DNA of 64,000 bases from Bradyrhizobium liaoningense (GCF_018130785.1 NZ_JAFCJT010000009.1:1-64000); one strand, 5' to 3'; shown: positions 8,410 to 17,000, counted from the stretch's first letter. Notes: generated by a model not told the origin, from the letters alone. Numbers and translations are program-made.

Positions 8410-9372
8410 TCAATCGGAGACGTTCACTTCCGAACCGTGCGGTTGACCTTGGCTTCCATCAAGGCGTTGAGCGGCCCGGTAGCGGCCCGGCGACAGGCCG
8501 TGATGTCGATGAAAGAGTTTTGAAAACGCCGCCGTTGTCTCGTAACCGACGCTGCTCGCGATCCGTGCGATGGGCTCGTCGCTGGTTTCGAGCAGGAACG
8601 CCGCTTCCGCCATCCGGCGTTCGATCACATAACGGTGCATCGACTGGCCGACGAGCTTGGTGAAGCGGGCCGAAAATACCGAGCGGCCGAGCCCCACGCG
8701 ATGGCCGAGGTCGCTCAGCGTCCAGGGCCGTTCCGGGTTTTCGTGGATCAATTTGAGCGCCGGTCCGATATGCGGGTCCGATATGGCCCCGAGCCAGCCG
8801 CCTTGTCCGGGACTGAGAGACGCGATCCAGTTTCGGAGCACCTCGACAAACAGCACTTCCGTCAGTCGTGAAAGCGCGACGCGCTGGCCGGGACGCTCGA
8901 GCGCGGACTCGCTCACCATGCGCCGCAGGATGGCTTCGAGCCAGCCAGCGTCCGCCGTTGGCTTCAGCAGAAGCACGGGCGGAAGTAATTCCAGCACGCT
9001 GCCGAACGAGGGCCGCGACACCGTGAAATTGCCGCAGATCATGGTCGAGAGCGGCCTTGCACGGCCGCCGTGACGAACGACGCCAAGACGTGCCGACGAT
9101 CGATCGAGGTCCACGATCTGCAAAGGCTTGGCCCGGCGATCCGAATAGAACACATGGGGCTCACCGCGTGTGATGACGACAAAATCGCCCTCGGTCATCT
9201 GGATTTCCTGTCCCGGTTCGAGCGCGAGGGTCGCGGAGCCCCGACTGAGATAGTGAAACAGCGCGTAGGGGCGTGCCGGCAGCTCCAGATTCCAGGGATG
9301 GCCGAGCTCGAAGTGGAACAGCAGCGTCCCGCCGAGACGAACGCGATCGAGCACCTGAGCGAGGATGTCCAT
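8410..9372 (-). CDS. AraC-family regulator with cupin sensor domain
   Basis: This 320-residue regulator has an N-terminal cupin-type sensor (about residues 1-185; FHYLSRGSATLALEPGQ, MTEGDFVVITRGEPHVFYS) and a C-terminal AraC helix-turn-helix pair (about 215-310; LGHRVGLGRSVFSARFTKLVG and IASSVGYETTAAFSKLFHRHHG). The start at 9372 matches the usual N-terminus of the family (MDILAQVLDRVRLGG). An upstream ATG at 9411 would add 13 residues. It is transcribed away from the alpha/beta hydrolase gene at 9592, and the shared intergenic region carries repeated GGACGAT sites. It is therefore likely to control that hydrolase, though this is an inference from position. Confidence 0.88.
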   Translation of the reverse strand: MDILAQVLDRVRLGGTLLFHFELGHPWNLELPARPYALFHYLSRGSATLALEPGQEIQMTEGDFVVITRGEPHVFYSDRRAKPLQIVDLDRSSARLGVVRHGGRARPLSTMICGNFTVSRPSFGSVLELLPPVLLLKPTADAGWLEAILRRMVSESALERPGQRVALSRLTEVLFVEVLRNWIASLSPGQGGWLGAISDPHIGPALKLIHENPERPWTLSDLGHRVGLGRSVFSARFTKLVGQSMHRYVIERRMAEAAFLLETSDEPIARIASSVGYETTAAFSKLFHRHHGLSPGRYRAAQRLDGSQGQPHGSEVNVSD

Positions 9373-9392
9373 GCCGCCGAAGTTAGTCCGGT

Positions 9393-9436
9393 GGACGATC
9401 GGACACAACATCCGGACGATTGATCCCTATCGTCCG
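9393..9436. promoter_or_regulatory. Candidate AraC-regulator sites between divergent genes
   Basis: GGACGAT occurs at 9393-9399 and 9415-9421 (GGACGATT) and inverted at 9429-9435. CGGACGAT (9413-9420) and ATCGTCCG (9429-9436) form a perfect 8-bp inverted repeat with an 8-base spacer. The sites lie between the AraC regulator and the secreted hydrolase gene. The 22-base phase of the two direct copies fits binding on one face of the helix, as AraC proteins often do. Confidence 0.55.
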
Positions 9437-9591
9437 AAAAGCCCGCGAACTAGGTCATGTCGCGGCGGGCCGACGTCACGTGCGGCAACCATTTCGCCAA
9501 TGGCGGATGGAAGAAACCGCGACCTGGCTGGAAACGCCTGTCCATTCCTTCCGGACCTCATTTCCGTCCGACATGCCAACAGGAACAATCA

Positions 9592-10362
9592 ATGCGACAT
9601 ATTCTACTCTCAGCTGCCGCCGTACTCCTGGCCGGAACGACATTGGTCGGCTCCGTCCATTCCGCCGAACTGCCCAAGGGAGCAGCCCACAACATCGTGC
9701 TCGTGCACGGCGCCTTCGTGGACCAGACTAGCTGGCAGCCCGTTGCCGATATTCTCACCAAGAAGGGCTATCGCGTCACGCTCGTGGAAAATCCGCTCAC
9801 CTCGCTCGGTGCTGATGTTGACGCAACCAGACAGGCGCTCGCCAAGCAGGACGGCAGAACCGTTCTCGTCGGCCATTCGTGGGGCGGCGTGGTGATCACG
9901 CAAGCCGGCAACGATCCCAAGGTTTCGGCGCTGGTCTACGTCTCCGCGTTCGCGCCCGATGTCGGCGAATCCCTGGCGTCGCTTGCAAAGGCAGGTCCGC
10001 CGACCGAAGGCGGCAATGCGATCCATCCCGACGCGAGGGGCAATCTGTACATCGACCCCAAGGTGTTCCCGTCGGCTGTCGCGGCAGACCTTCCTCCGGA
10101 GATCGCCGCGCACCTGGCCACCTCGCAGCTTCCGTTGAATCACGTTGCGTTCGAGGCTCCCGTCGACATCGCGGCCTGGCGCGACAAGCCGACGTTCTAT
10201 GTCATCAGCACCAAGGACAAGGTGCTCGCGCCCGAGGCCCAGAAATTGTTCGCGGCCAGGATCAAGGCCCAGACGACGGAAGTCGCCGGCAGCCATGCCT
10301 CGCTCGTGGTCCATGCGAAGGAAGTCGCCGAGGTCATCGAAAAGGCGGCGCTCGCGAAGTGA
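9592..10362 (+). CDS. Secreted alpha/beta hydrolase
   Basis: This 256-residue alpha/beta hydrolase belongs to the group of small esterase-like proteins with an HG...F oxyanion loop (LVHGAFVDQTSW, about residues 37-48). The nucleophile elbow is GHSWGG (Ser96), the acid is probably Asp in ISTKDKVLAP, and the base His is in AGSHASLVVH. The N-terminus is a Sec signal peptide (MRHILLSAAAVLLAGTTLVG, cleavage near HSA-EL at 24/25), so it acts in the periplasm or outside. The start at 9592 has AGGA 8 bases upstream; the frame opens earlier at 9457 without the signal at its start. It is divergent from the AraC-cupin regulator. Confidence 0.88.
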   Translation: MRHILLSAAAVLLAGTTLVGSVHSAELPKGAAHNIVLVHGAFVDQTSWQPVADILTKKGYRVTLVENPLTSLGADVDATRQALAKQDGRTVLVGHSWGGVVITQAGNDPKVSALVYVSAFAPDVGESLASLAKAGPPTEGGNAIHPDARGNLYIDPKVFPSAVAADLPPEIAAHLATSQLPLNHVAFEAPVDIAAWRDKPTFYVISTKDKVLAPEAQKLFAARIKAQTTEVAGSHASLVVHAKEVAEVIEKAALAK

Positions 10363-10369
10363 GGAACCT

Positions 10370-10395
10370 GCTCCCGGCACGTCGGTGTCGGGAGC
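10370..10395 (+). terminator. Hairpin after the alpha/beta hydrolase gene
   Basis: GCTCCCG (10370-10376) and CGGGAGC (10389-10395) form a 7-bp stem with a 12-base loop starting 8 bases after the hydrolase stop. No U-run follows, so its strength is uncertain. Confidence 0.5.
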
Positions 10396-10528
10396 GACCC
10401 CACGTTTGAGGGCAGACGCCCAGGCGCGCCCTGTCACGTGCTGCATATGCGCGAGCGGCGCAAGAGTCGAAAAGGCAATCTGCTTCATTATTGCCAAATA
10501 CGTTGTTATCTTTTGTCGACAGAAACTT

Positions 10529-10540
10529 GACTGACCAGTC
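10529..10540. promoter_or_regulatory. TetR-type palindrome upstream of the broken VOC gene
   Basis: GACTG-AC-CAGTC is a 12-bp palindrome in a TTGACTGACCAGTC context, which is the form of many TetR-family operators. It lies 18 bases before the ATG of the VOC pseudogene. No TetR gene is adjacent, so this may be a relic of a lost regulatory pair. Confidence 0.4.
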
Positions 10541-10557
10541 GACCGAGACCCACTCGA

Positions 10558-10951
10558 ATGAAAAGCTTGAACAATCTGGAGTGCGTGACCCTCTTCGTTT
10601 GACGATCTCGCGCGCGCGAGAACATTCTACGAGACCGTGTTCGACGCCAGGCCGATCTATTCCGACGCCGTATGCAGCGTGATCGGGCTCGGTGGCGTCA
10701 TGGTCAACTTGCTCCAGGAGACGCAGGCGCTGCAGCTCGTGGAGCCGGTGGTGCCGGCTGCTTCAAGCGCCGGACCTCGCATGCTCATGACCATTCGCGT
10801 CGCCGATGTCGATGAAGCGTGCGCGAGGCTTCGGCAAAGCGGCGTAGACCTGGTGAACGGCCCCATCGATCGTCCCTGGGGTCGTCGCACTGCCGCCTTT
10901 TCCGACCCATCCGGCCATATGTGGGAGATCGCACAGGAGATCCCCTCCTAG
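10558..10951 (+). pseudogene. VOC (glyoxalase/dioxygenase superfamily) gene broken by one extra T
   Basis: ATG at 10558 reads M-K-S-L-N-N-L-E-C-V-T-L-F-V and then a TGA. Removing one T from the TTT at 10598-10600 gives VDDLARARTFYETVF and joins the open frame that ends at 10951 (..GRRTAAFSDPSGHMWEIAQ). The restored protein of about 130 residues is a typical single-domain VOC protein: paired beta-alpha-beta-beta-beta modules with the C-terminal metal-ligand Glu in HMWEIAQ. The break could be a true pseudogene or a sequencing error. The second part alone (from 10637) lacks the first beta strand and helix. The substrate is unknown. Confidence 0.8.
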
Positions 10952-11035
10952 AATCCGCCACCCAAAGCGGTTCTCACCGGCGACTAGCGGAGCGATGGCA
11001 TCAATAGGTCAATCGACCAATAGCGCCGAGATCCC

Positions 11036-11285
11036 CTACTCCCACTCTATCATTTCAGACAAAGTCTCGTCGTTGATTTGCCAGCACAATTCTTCAAGTC
11101 TGACGGACAAATGCCGACGGTATACCTGCCGCAATCTTTTGGTCTTGAATTCACAGAAAGATTCGAGCCGTTTGCGCTCTCCGAGATTTCGCCACCTATC
11201 GGTGTCAATCGAGTGATCAACGCAACCGGCGCGGTCAAGACTGCCGTGACCGCCCGGGTTAGGCGTATGTTCAAATACCGTCAGA
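11036..11285. repeat. 250-bp dispersed repeat, copy A
   Basis: This sequence is clearly related to 52247-52496, and the two copies have identical end-to-end length. Shared blocks include CTACTCCCACTC (11036), GGTCTTGAATTCACAGAA (11141), CGCCACCTATCGG (11190) and TTCAAATACCGTCAGA (11270). On the minus strand both copies A and B keep an open frame ending I-N-D-E-T...M-I-E-W-E-stop, without a start codon at a suitable place. The copy lies in the 449-base gap between the VOC pseudogene and the catabolic block, where no other gene is visible. Confidence 0.85.
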
Positions 11286-11400
11286 GATCAGCGACGCGCG
11301 AGTCGGTCGTCCGATGCCCTTGCCATCGCTCGCCACTGCGCGCAAGCCATTCCGGTCCGCTTTGCGCTACGAGCGACCGACCGTCGGGTGGCAAGTGTTC

Positions 11401-12282
11401 CTACGGCTCTTTCCACCAAGGATACTGACTGGGCATATCGGTCGAGACGTTACCCGGGAATACTGGCGCCCGCTTCTCCAGGAAGGAAGCGACCCCTTCG
11501 CGGACATCGGCATGACTGCCGCGCTCGCGTGAGATGGGGCCATCGATCGCCAGCAGCTCGAACGGATCCGGCGCGCCTGCGAAGCGCCACAACATCTGCC
11601 GCGTGAGAGCAACCGACACGGCCGAAGTCTCGGCAGTCAATTCCCGCGCGATCTCTTTCGCACGTGCCAGGAGTTCGGCAGGCTCCGTGGTTTCGCTGAC
11701 GAGACCGCCGCTCACTGCTTCCTCAGCGCCGAAAGTGCGACCGGAGATCGCCCAGCGCAATGCCTGCGGCAGTCCAACCAGCTTGGGCAGAAACCACGCG
11801 CTGCCCGCCTCCGGCACCAAGCCGCGTCGCGCAAAGATGAAACCGATCTTCGCGTCCTTCGCGGCGATGCGTACGTCCATCGGCAGGGTCATGGTGATGC
11901 CAATGCCGACCGCGGGGCCGTTGATGGCGGCGATCGACGGTTTGCGGCAGCGGAAGATGGCATCGACGAAGCCACTGCCCGAGCGCGGACCGCCGCCCGC
12001 CAGGCGATTGCCGAACACACCGGCGCCATGCGCGCCCGAGGTATCAAAGCTCGCAGCGCCCCCCGAGACATCGGCGCCGGCGCAGAAGGCACGGCCCGCG
12101 CCCGTCACAATGATGGCGCGGATCTCGTCATCGAGATCCGCCTTACGGAAGGCATCCTCGATCTCGGAGCCCATGGCGCCAGTGTAGGCATTGAGCTTGT
12201 CCGGACGATTAAGCGTGATCACCAGGACTGCGCGGTCGATCTCGCACCTGATCAGGCTGTAGGTCGAATATTTCTGATCCAC
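11401..12282 (-). CDS. Enoyl-CoA hydratase/isomerase family protein
   Basis: This 293-residue crotonase-fold enzyme is expected to hydrate or isomerise an enoyl-CoA. Crotonase landmarks are VLVITLNRPDKLNAYTG (N-terminus), the first oxyanion segment AFCAGADVSGG, and the second AAINGPAVGIGITMTLPMD. The region FIFARRGLVPEAGSAWFLPK carries the second acidic position (Glu) typical of active hydratases, and the insert after AGADVSGG is Gly-rich. Stop TAG is at 11401. It is the last gene of a minus-strand operon (SBP 14753, ECH 13928, ligase 12293, this gene), 10 bases after the ligase stop. Confidence 0.9.
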   Translation of the reverse strand: MDQKYSTYSLIRCEIDRAVLVITLNRPDKLNAYTGAMGSEIEDAFRKADLDDEIRAIIVTGAGRAFCAGADVSGGAASFDTSGAHGAGVFGNRLAGGGPRSGSGFVDAIFRCRKPSIAAINGPAVGIGITMTLPMDVRIAAKDAKIGFIFARRGLVPEAGSAWFLPKLVGLPQALRWAISGRTFGAEEAVSGGLVSETTEPAELLARAKEIARELTAETSAVSVALTRQMLWRFAGAPDPFELLAIDGPISRERGSHADVREGVASFLEKRAPVFPGNVSTDMPSQYPWWKEP

Positions 12283-12292
12283 GAACTTCTCC

Positions 12293-13840
12293 TCAAATCG
12301 CCCGGCCCGTCCCCTGCCAGAACGGCTCCTTCAGCTTCCGTTTGAAGATCTTGCCGGTGTCTTCGCGCGGCAGCGAACTGGAGAACTCGATCCGCCGCGG
12401 GATTTTGTAGCCGGCAAGTCGGGACTTCAGGTCCGTGCGGACCGCGTCCTCATCGAGCACGGCACCAGGGCTAGGCTGAATGAAGGCGCAGACCTTCTCG
12501 CCAAACTCGTCGTCGGGAATGCCGAACACCGCGCAATCGGCCACGCCGGAAACTTTCATCAACTCCGACTCGATCTCGGCGGGATAGATGTTGGTGCCGC
12601 CGAAGATGATCATGTCACTGGCACGGCCCGACAGGTAGAGAAAGCCGTCGGCGTCGAAGAAGCCGATGTCACCGGTGGCGACGAGACGGCCCCGCGCGGA
12701 CTTCGCCCGCTTGGCCGGATCGCCGTGATAGGTGAATTCCGGATAGAGATCCCGCCCGCAGACGATCTCGCCGGACTGGCCGAGCGGCAGCTCCTTGCCC
12801 TCCTCATCCATGACAACGACGGCGCAGCCGGGCAGCCTCCGCCCGACGGTGCCGGGATGCGCCAGCCATTCGTCCGCGGTGCAATGGGTGACGGCGCCGA
12901 CTTCGGTCGAACCGTAATGCTCGGTTATGACAGGCCCCCACCAATCGATCATGCCGCGCTTGACGTGCGGCGGACAGGGCGCGCCGACATGCATCGCGTA
13001 AGTCAGGCTCGACAGGTCGTAGCGCGCCCTCGTCTCGGCCGGCAGCGCAAGCATGCGCACAAACATGGTCGGCACAACCAGAGCGTGGGTGACGCGATGC
13101 TGAGCGATCGTTGCGAGCATCCGTTCGGGCTCGAAGCGTGGCTCGACGATGATGTTGGCGCCCATGTTGTAGAACGAGAACATCCAGCCGTTCGGGCTGG
13201 AGTGATAGGCCGGTCCCGGAATCAGCAAAACGACATTACCGAGACGATCAGCCCAGTCGGCAAGGCCACCGACCATGCGCATCATCTGCTGGCTGGCCGC
13301 TGCCTGCTCCGGCGTTGGCGGCTGCCGACGCACCCCCTTGGGATGGCCGGTGGTGCCCGACGTGTAGATCATCGATCCCGGCGAGGTCGGGAACGGCGGC
13401 ACGGCGGGCTCGAAGCCCGCAAGCCAGTCCTCCCAATCATTCATCCCGGCCGGCACTCCTGCGGCCTCGTCGGAGACGCGATACGGGCCGCGCAGGCCCC
13501 GCGGCGTCTCAACAACGATCACTGCGACCGACGCAGGAACGGCATGTCCGACGCTACGCCAGAGATCGGCGTGGATGACCAGCACCTTGGCGCCGGAATT
13601 CTCGATGACGTAGCGGGCCTCCTCCGGCGTGTTGTGCCAGTTGACCGGCACCACATAGGCGCCGCACAGGCCCGCGGCGAGCGAAGCCTCCATGAAAGTG
13701 AAATCGTTGCGCATGTAGACCGCGACGACGTCCCCCGAGCCGACACCGATGCTGGCATAGCCCCGTGCGGCGCGCTGGGCGCGCGCGTCCATCTCCGCCT
13801 TGGTCTTGACGCGATCGCCAATTCTGACCCACGAACTCAT
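12293..13840 (-). CDS. Acyl-CoA synthetase (AMP-forming)
   Basis: This 515-residue ANL-superfamily ligase activates a carboxylic acid to its CoA thioester through an acyl-AMP. The motifs are intact: P-loop YTSGTTGHPKGVRR, EHYGSTEVG, ATGDIGFFDADGFLYLSGR, and the C-terminal catalytic Lys in REDTGKIFKRKL. The start at 13840 has GGGAGG 8 bases before it; the frame is open 19 codons further upstream. It sits between two enoyl-CoA hydratase genes on the same strand, so its product probably enters a beta-oxidation-like route. The acid is unknown. It differs from the carnitine-ligase-like set at 30379, 40355 and 50415. Confidence 0.9.
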   Translation of the reverse strand: MSSWVRIGDRVKTKAEMDARAQRAARGYASIGVGSGDVVAVYMRNDFTFMEASLAAGLCGAYVVPVNWHNTPEEARYVIENSGAKVLVIHADLWRSVGHAVPASVAVIVVETPRGLRGPYRVSDEAAGVPAGMNDWEDWLAGFEPAVPPFPTSPGSMIYTSGTTGHPKGVRRQPPTPEQAAASQQMMRMVGGLADWADRLGNVVLLIPGPAYHSSPNGWMFSFYNMGANIIVEPRFEPERMLATIAQHRVTHALVVPTMFVRMLALPAETRARYDLSSLTYAMHVGAPCPPHVKRGMIDWWGPVITEHYGSTEVGAVTHCTADEWLAHPGTVGRRLPGCAVVVMDEEGKELPLGQSGEIVCGRDLYPEFTYHGDPAKRAKSARGRLVATGDIGFFDADGFLYLSGRASDMIIFGGTNIYPAEIESELMKVSGVADCAVFGIPDDEFGEKVCAFIQPSPGAVLDEDAVRTDLKSRLAGYKIPRRIEFSSSLPREDTGKIFKRKLKEPFWQGTGRAI

Positions 13841-13927
13841 CGCGTGCCTCCCGGCTTGTTGCAGTCCCCGCTTGTCGCGGTGTTTGAGCTTTGGCAAGAA
13901 CGGCGGTCCGCCCTCGCAATTCTCACG

Positions 13928-14737
13928 TCAGCGGCCGGAGAACACCGGCTCGCGCTTCTCGAGGAAGCTGCGCACGCCCTCACGATGATCCTCGGTGTCG
14001 AACAGCTTGTAGATAACCTCGATGGCCCAGCTTCCGGTCTCCCTGGGATCGCCATGGGTGGCACGGCGCAAACCTTCTTTCATGAAACGAAGCGCCAGCG
14101 GCGAATTGCGCGCGATGCGCGCGGCAAGGTTCATCGCCTTTGGTATCAGGTCAGCATGCGCGGTGACCTCACCGACAAGCCCGATACGCGCGGCCTCATG
14201 CGCATCTATGACGTCGCCGGTATAGAGCAGTTCGGCCGCCTTGGCCGGCCCGACGATGGCCGGCAGGCGCAAGAGCCCGCCGACGTCGCAGATCAACCCA
14301 CGGCGGATGAACAGCTCGGCGAAATTTGCCTTTTCGGACGCCAGGCGAATGTCGGCGTAGAGAGCAAGCTCCATGCCCCAGCCGACCGCCGACCCATTCA
14401 CGGCCGCGATCACAGGCACCTGGCATTCCAGCGCCGCCATCGCAGCCGGCGTCGGAGGACGATGCACCACCGGTGCGCTGGCCCGCTTCTCGCCGGTCAT
14501 CATCTCCTTGACGTCCTCTCCGGCGCAGAAGGCCGGGTCGGCACCGGTGACGACGACACAGCGGACCTCGCTGCCGATCGACGCGGCGCGGAAGACGGAT
14601 TCAACCTCATCATAGGCGCGGCGGTTGAGTGCGTTGCGCCGCTCCGGACGGTTGAGCGTGACGATTGCGACATGATCCGTCACCTCGTACTTCAGACACT
14701 GGAAATCCGCCGGCGCGATTTTTGGCTGCATGGTCAT
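13928..14737 (-). CDS. Enoyl-CoA hydratase family protein
   Basis: This 269-residue crotonase-fold protein has HVAIVTLNRPERRNALNRRA, the oxyanion segments DPAFCAGEDVKEMM and VNGSAVGWGMELALYAD, and LFIRRGLICDVGGLLRLP. At the second acidic position Asp (CDVGG) stands where hydratases often have Glu, so isomerase-like or other crotonase chemistry is possible. A GGGAGCAG site precedes the start. It lies 15 bases downstream of the substrate-binding-protein gene in the same operon and probably works on the product of the ligase at 12293. Confidence 0.88.
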   Translation of the reverse strand: MTMQPKIAPADFQCLKYEVTDHVAIVTLNRPERRNALNRRAYDEVESVFRAASIGSEVRCVVVTGADPAFCAGEDVKEMMTGEKRASAPVVHRPPTPAAMAALECQVPVIAAVNGSAVGWGMELALYADIRLASEKANFAELFIRRGLICDVGGLLRLPAIVGPAKAAELLYTGDVIDAHEAARIGLVGEVTAHADLIPKAMNLAARIARNSPLALRFMKEGLRRATHGDPRETGSWAIEVIYKLFDTEDHREGVRSFLEKREPVFSGR

Positions 14738-14752
14738 TGCAAGCTGCTCCCA

Positions 14753-15997
14753 TCAATCCCGCGTTTCGGGCTGCATCACCGTCTCCGACATGATCGGCCC
14801 GACCTTGTCGAAACTCTCGCCGTTGAATCGGATCAGTTGCATCTGGGTAATCGGGAAATAATTGGTCGGACTAGTGTTGATGGTGATGCCGTCGAACAGC
14901 AGGCCGAATTTGAGATTTTTCAGGTTCGTTGCCTGCTTCATGACGTTGTCGCGCGAGAGGTCGTCGCCACACTGCTCCAGCACCTTCTGGAGCACCTGCG
15001 AGGCAAGGAAACCATACGCATTCTGCGCGTTCGCCACGTCGCCCTCCGGATTATAGCGCTTCATGAAGTCGAGATATTCCTTCACGCCGGGATCGTCGAC
15101 ATAACGGGGATCGTTGGGCTCCTTGATCGCCTGCGCCGTCATGACGCCAACCGCGTTCGCTAGGCCCGCAGGCTTGAACACGGTCGAGATCGACGAGGCT
15201 GTGGTGTTGATGAAATGCACCGGCTTCCAGCCGAGCTCGGCCACTTTCCGGATCGCCAGCGCACCGAAACGCGGGGTCGAGAAATTGACGAAGATGTCGG
15301 CGCCGGACGCCTTCAGCTTGCTGATCTGGGAATCGACGGTCGGCTCGGTGCTGTCATAGGACGCCTCCGCGATGATCTTCGTCCTCGCCTTGTCGCCGAG
15401 CGCGTCCTTGAAGCCGCCATAGATGTCGCGGCCGTAATCGTCATTCGGAAACAATACAGCGATTTTGCCTTCCGGATAGTTTGCCAGGATGTATTTTGCG
15501 TAGATCGCGCTTTCGATACGATAGACCGACGGCGAGAAGCCCATCGTCCAGGGAAAGTTCCTGGGATCGCCGAACTTGGTCGCGCCGGTGGCGGAGAAGA
15601 GCTGCGGCACCTTCTTCGCGTTCATGTACTTCATCATCGCGGCGTTCGAGGGCGTACCCACCGCCTGGAAGATCGCCAACACCTCGTCCTGCTCGACCAG
15701 CTTGCGCGCCTGCTCGACGGCCTTCGGCGGGCTGTAAGCGTCGTCATAGGAGATGAACTGGATCTTGCGCCCGTTAATGCCGCCCTTGTCGTTGAGCATC
15801 TTCATGTAGGCCGCCTCAGTCTTGGCGAAGGCGCTGTAGGCCGAGGCCGGACCGCTATAGGGCGCAATATTGCCAATCTTGATGTCACCCTTCGCCGTTT
15901 CCGCGCGAACCGGAGCCGGCGACTGGACCGCGAGCGCTACTGCCGCAAGCAGAATGCAGGCGCGCGACACCAGCCGCGATCCATTGCAGGCATCCAT
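14753..15997 (-). CDS. ABC transporter substrate-binding protein (HAAT family)
   Basis: This 414-residue periplasmic receptor has the type I fold of the LivJ-like hydrophobic amino acid transporter family. The signal peptide runs to about residue 32 (ILLAAVALAVQSPAPVRAET). The family pattern follows: IKIGNIAPYSGPASAYS, INGRKIQFISYDDAYSPPKAVEQARKL, LFPNDDYGRDIYGGFKDALG. In this locus it is the first gene of an operon with a CoA ligase and two enoyl-CoA hydratases, so the ligand is more likely an aliphatic or aromatic acid than an amino acid. There is no permease next to it; the nearest core is at 34092-37524. It resembles the binding proteins at 20507 and 23679. Confidence 0.9.
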   Translation of the reverse strand: MDACNGSRLVSRACILLAAVALAVQSPAPVRAETAKGDIKIGNIAPYSGPASAYSAFAKTEAAYMKMLNDKGGINGRKIQFISYDDAYSPPKAVEQARKLVEQDEVLAIFQAVGTPSNAAMMKYMNAKKVPQLFSATGATKFGDPRNFPWTMGFSPSVYRIESAIYAKYILANYPEGKIAVLFPNDDYGRDIYGGFKDALGDKARTKIIAEASYDSTEPTVDSQISKLKASGADIFVNFSTPRFGALAIRKVAELGWKPVHFINTTASSISTVFKPAGLANAVGVMTAQAIKEPNDPRYVDDPGVKEYLDFMKRYNPEGDVANAQNAYGFLASQVLQKVLEQCGDDLSRDNVMKQATNLKNLKFGLLFDGITINTSPTNYFPITQMQLIRFNGESFDKVGPIMSETVMQPETRD

Positions 15998-16060
15998 GGC
16001 ATTTCTCCCGTAACGGCGATTCCGGATGCACGAGACCTCGCGCCGTCCGTCCGCCGAAAT

Positions 16061-16092
16061 ATTTTTATAACGCGTTCTTATAACGTGATATA
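16061..16092. promoter_or_regulatory. AT-rich divergent promoter region with repeated TTATAACG
   Basis: TTATAACG occurs at 16066-16073 and again at 16079-16086, followed by TGATATAA, in an otherwise GC-rich region. It lies between the binding-protein gene (start 15997, minus) and the TetR gene (start 16156, plus). The repeated element is a candidate operator for that TetR protein on both promoters; the symmetry is imperfect. Confidence 0.45.
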
Positions 16093-16155
16093 AATTTGTC
16101 AGGGTGTCAACCAGCGCCTATCCTTCACGCGAGAGTTCACGGCAAGCAGGCGAGA

Positions 16156-16851
16156 ATGGAAAACCGACGCGACACGGCAAAGGCTGAGCGGCGCTCGCGC
16201 ATCATCAAGGCGGCGCGCGACCTGATCCGCGAGACCGGCGACGCGGGGCTCTCGATGCGCGCGCTCGCGGCAAAGGCCGGCGTCAGCCTCGCCACGCCGT
16301 ACAATCTGTTCGGCTCGAAACGCGCCGTGCTGGTCGCCGTGCTCGAAGACATCAAGGGATTTGGGACCCGCTTTGCGAGCTTCAAATCACTCGATCCGCT
16401 GGAGCGGATCTTGCGCGCCGCAAGGCTTGCGGTCAGCTATTACGAGGACGATCCGGTGTTCTATCGGGCACTGTGGACCAGCATCCTGGCTGCGTCCGCA
16501 TCCGAAGAGCGCAGCGCGATCTTCAACCAGAAGCGCGATGGCTTCTGGATGACACTGCTCGACGACGCCGTCAACGAGGGCCTGCTGCTACCCGACATCG
16601 ACACCGCCATATTGCTGCGCAATCTCGACTACACGTTTCGCTCCATCATGCTGCACTGGGTGATCGCAGAGATAGAGATTGAGGACATCCAGCCCGCGGT
16701 CGGCTACGGCTACGCCCTCGCCCTGCGCGGCGCGGCGACGCCGAAGGGACAGCAGTTGATGCTCAAGCGCCTGAAGGTTCTTCAGGCGCAGTGTCCGACG
16801 CCTGGCACAAAAAGCAGCCGACGGCTGGCCGACGCGGAGACAACGGTCTGA
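16156..16851 (+). CDS. TetR-family regulator
   Basis: This 231-residue TetR/AcrR protein has an N-terminal helix-turn-helix (about residues 12-58; IIKAARDLIRETGDAGLSMRALAAKAGVS and ATPYNLFGSKRAVLVAVLED) followed by a helical ligand domain. The start at 16156 is chosen by a purine-rich GCAGGCGAG and because the family N-terminus begins here; a TTG-started extension back to 16096 is unlikely. It is divergent from the substrate-binding-protein operon at 14753-15997 and therefore probably controls uptake and CoA activation encoded there. The inducer is likely the acid or its CoA ester (inference). Confidence 0.88.
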   Translation: MENRRDTAKAERRSRIIKAARDLIRETGDAGLSMRALAAKAGVSLATPYNLFGSKRAVLVAVLEDIKGFGTRFASFKSLDPLERILRAARLAVSYYEDDPVFYRALWTSILAASASEERSAIFNQKRDGFWMTLLDDAVNEGLLLPDIDTAILLRNLDYTFRSIMLHWVIAEIEIEDIQPAVGYGYALALRGAATPKGQQLMLKRLKVLQAQCPTPGTKSSRRLADAETTV

Positions 16852-16893
16852 TGATTGCGAAGTGACGAGGTGAACGACTACAAGACGCAAGTT

Positions 16894-16913
16894 TGACACT
16901 GACATCAGTGTCA
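16894..16913 (+). promoter_or_regulatory. 20-bp palindromic operator before the TetR-kinase-ACAD operon
   Basis: TGACACTG-ACAT-CAGTGTCA is a perfect 8-bp inverted repeat overlapping a -35-like TTGACA (16893-16898), 88 bases before the GTG start of the TetR gene at 17001. Its position and form fit autorepression by that TetR protein of the whole operon to 20444, perhaps extending to the downstream binding protein. Confidence 0.75.
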
Positions 16914-17000
16914 GTTTAGCGTCACCTTTGATCGACGACGTGCGTCAATGCGCACGCCGCGACGTGCACAAAGCACGCGCGGGAAAGACAGGGAAGAAAC

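Noticed and set aside
11050..11274. Short minus-strand ORF of 74 codons in repeat A
   Set aside because: It is in a different frame from the conserved I-N-D-E-T...M-I-E-W-E tail, has no ribosome binding site, and is not kept in repeat B.
12725..15163. Long plus-strand open frame (812 codons)
   Set aside because: It runs antisense across the ligase, enoyl-CoA hydratase and binding-protein genes, all of which have clear family motifs and ribosome binding sites on the other strand. Its composition is His/Arg-rich, as expected of a shadow frame.
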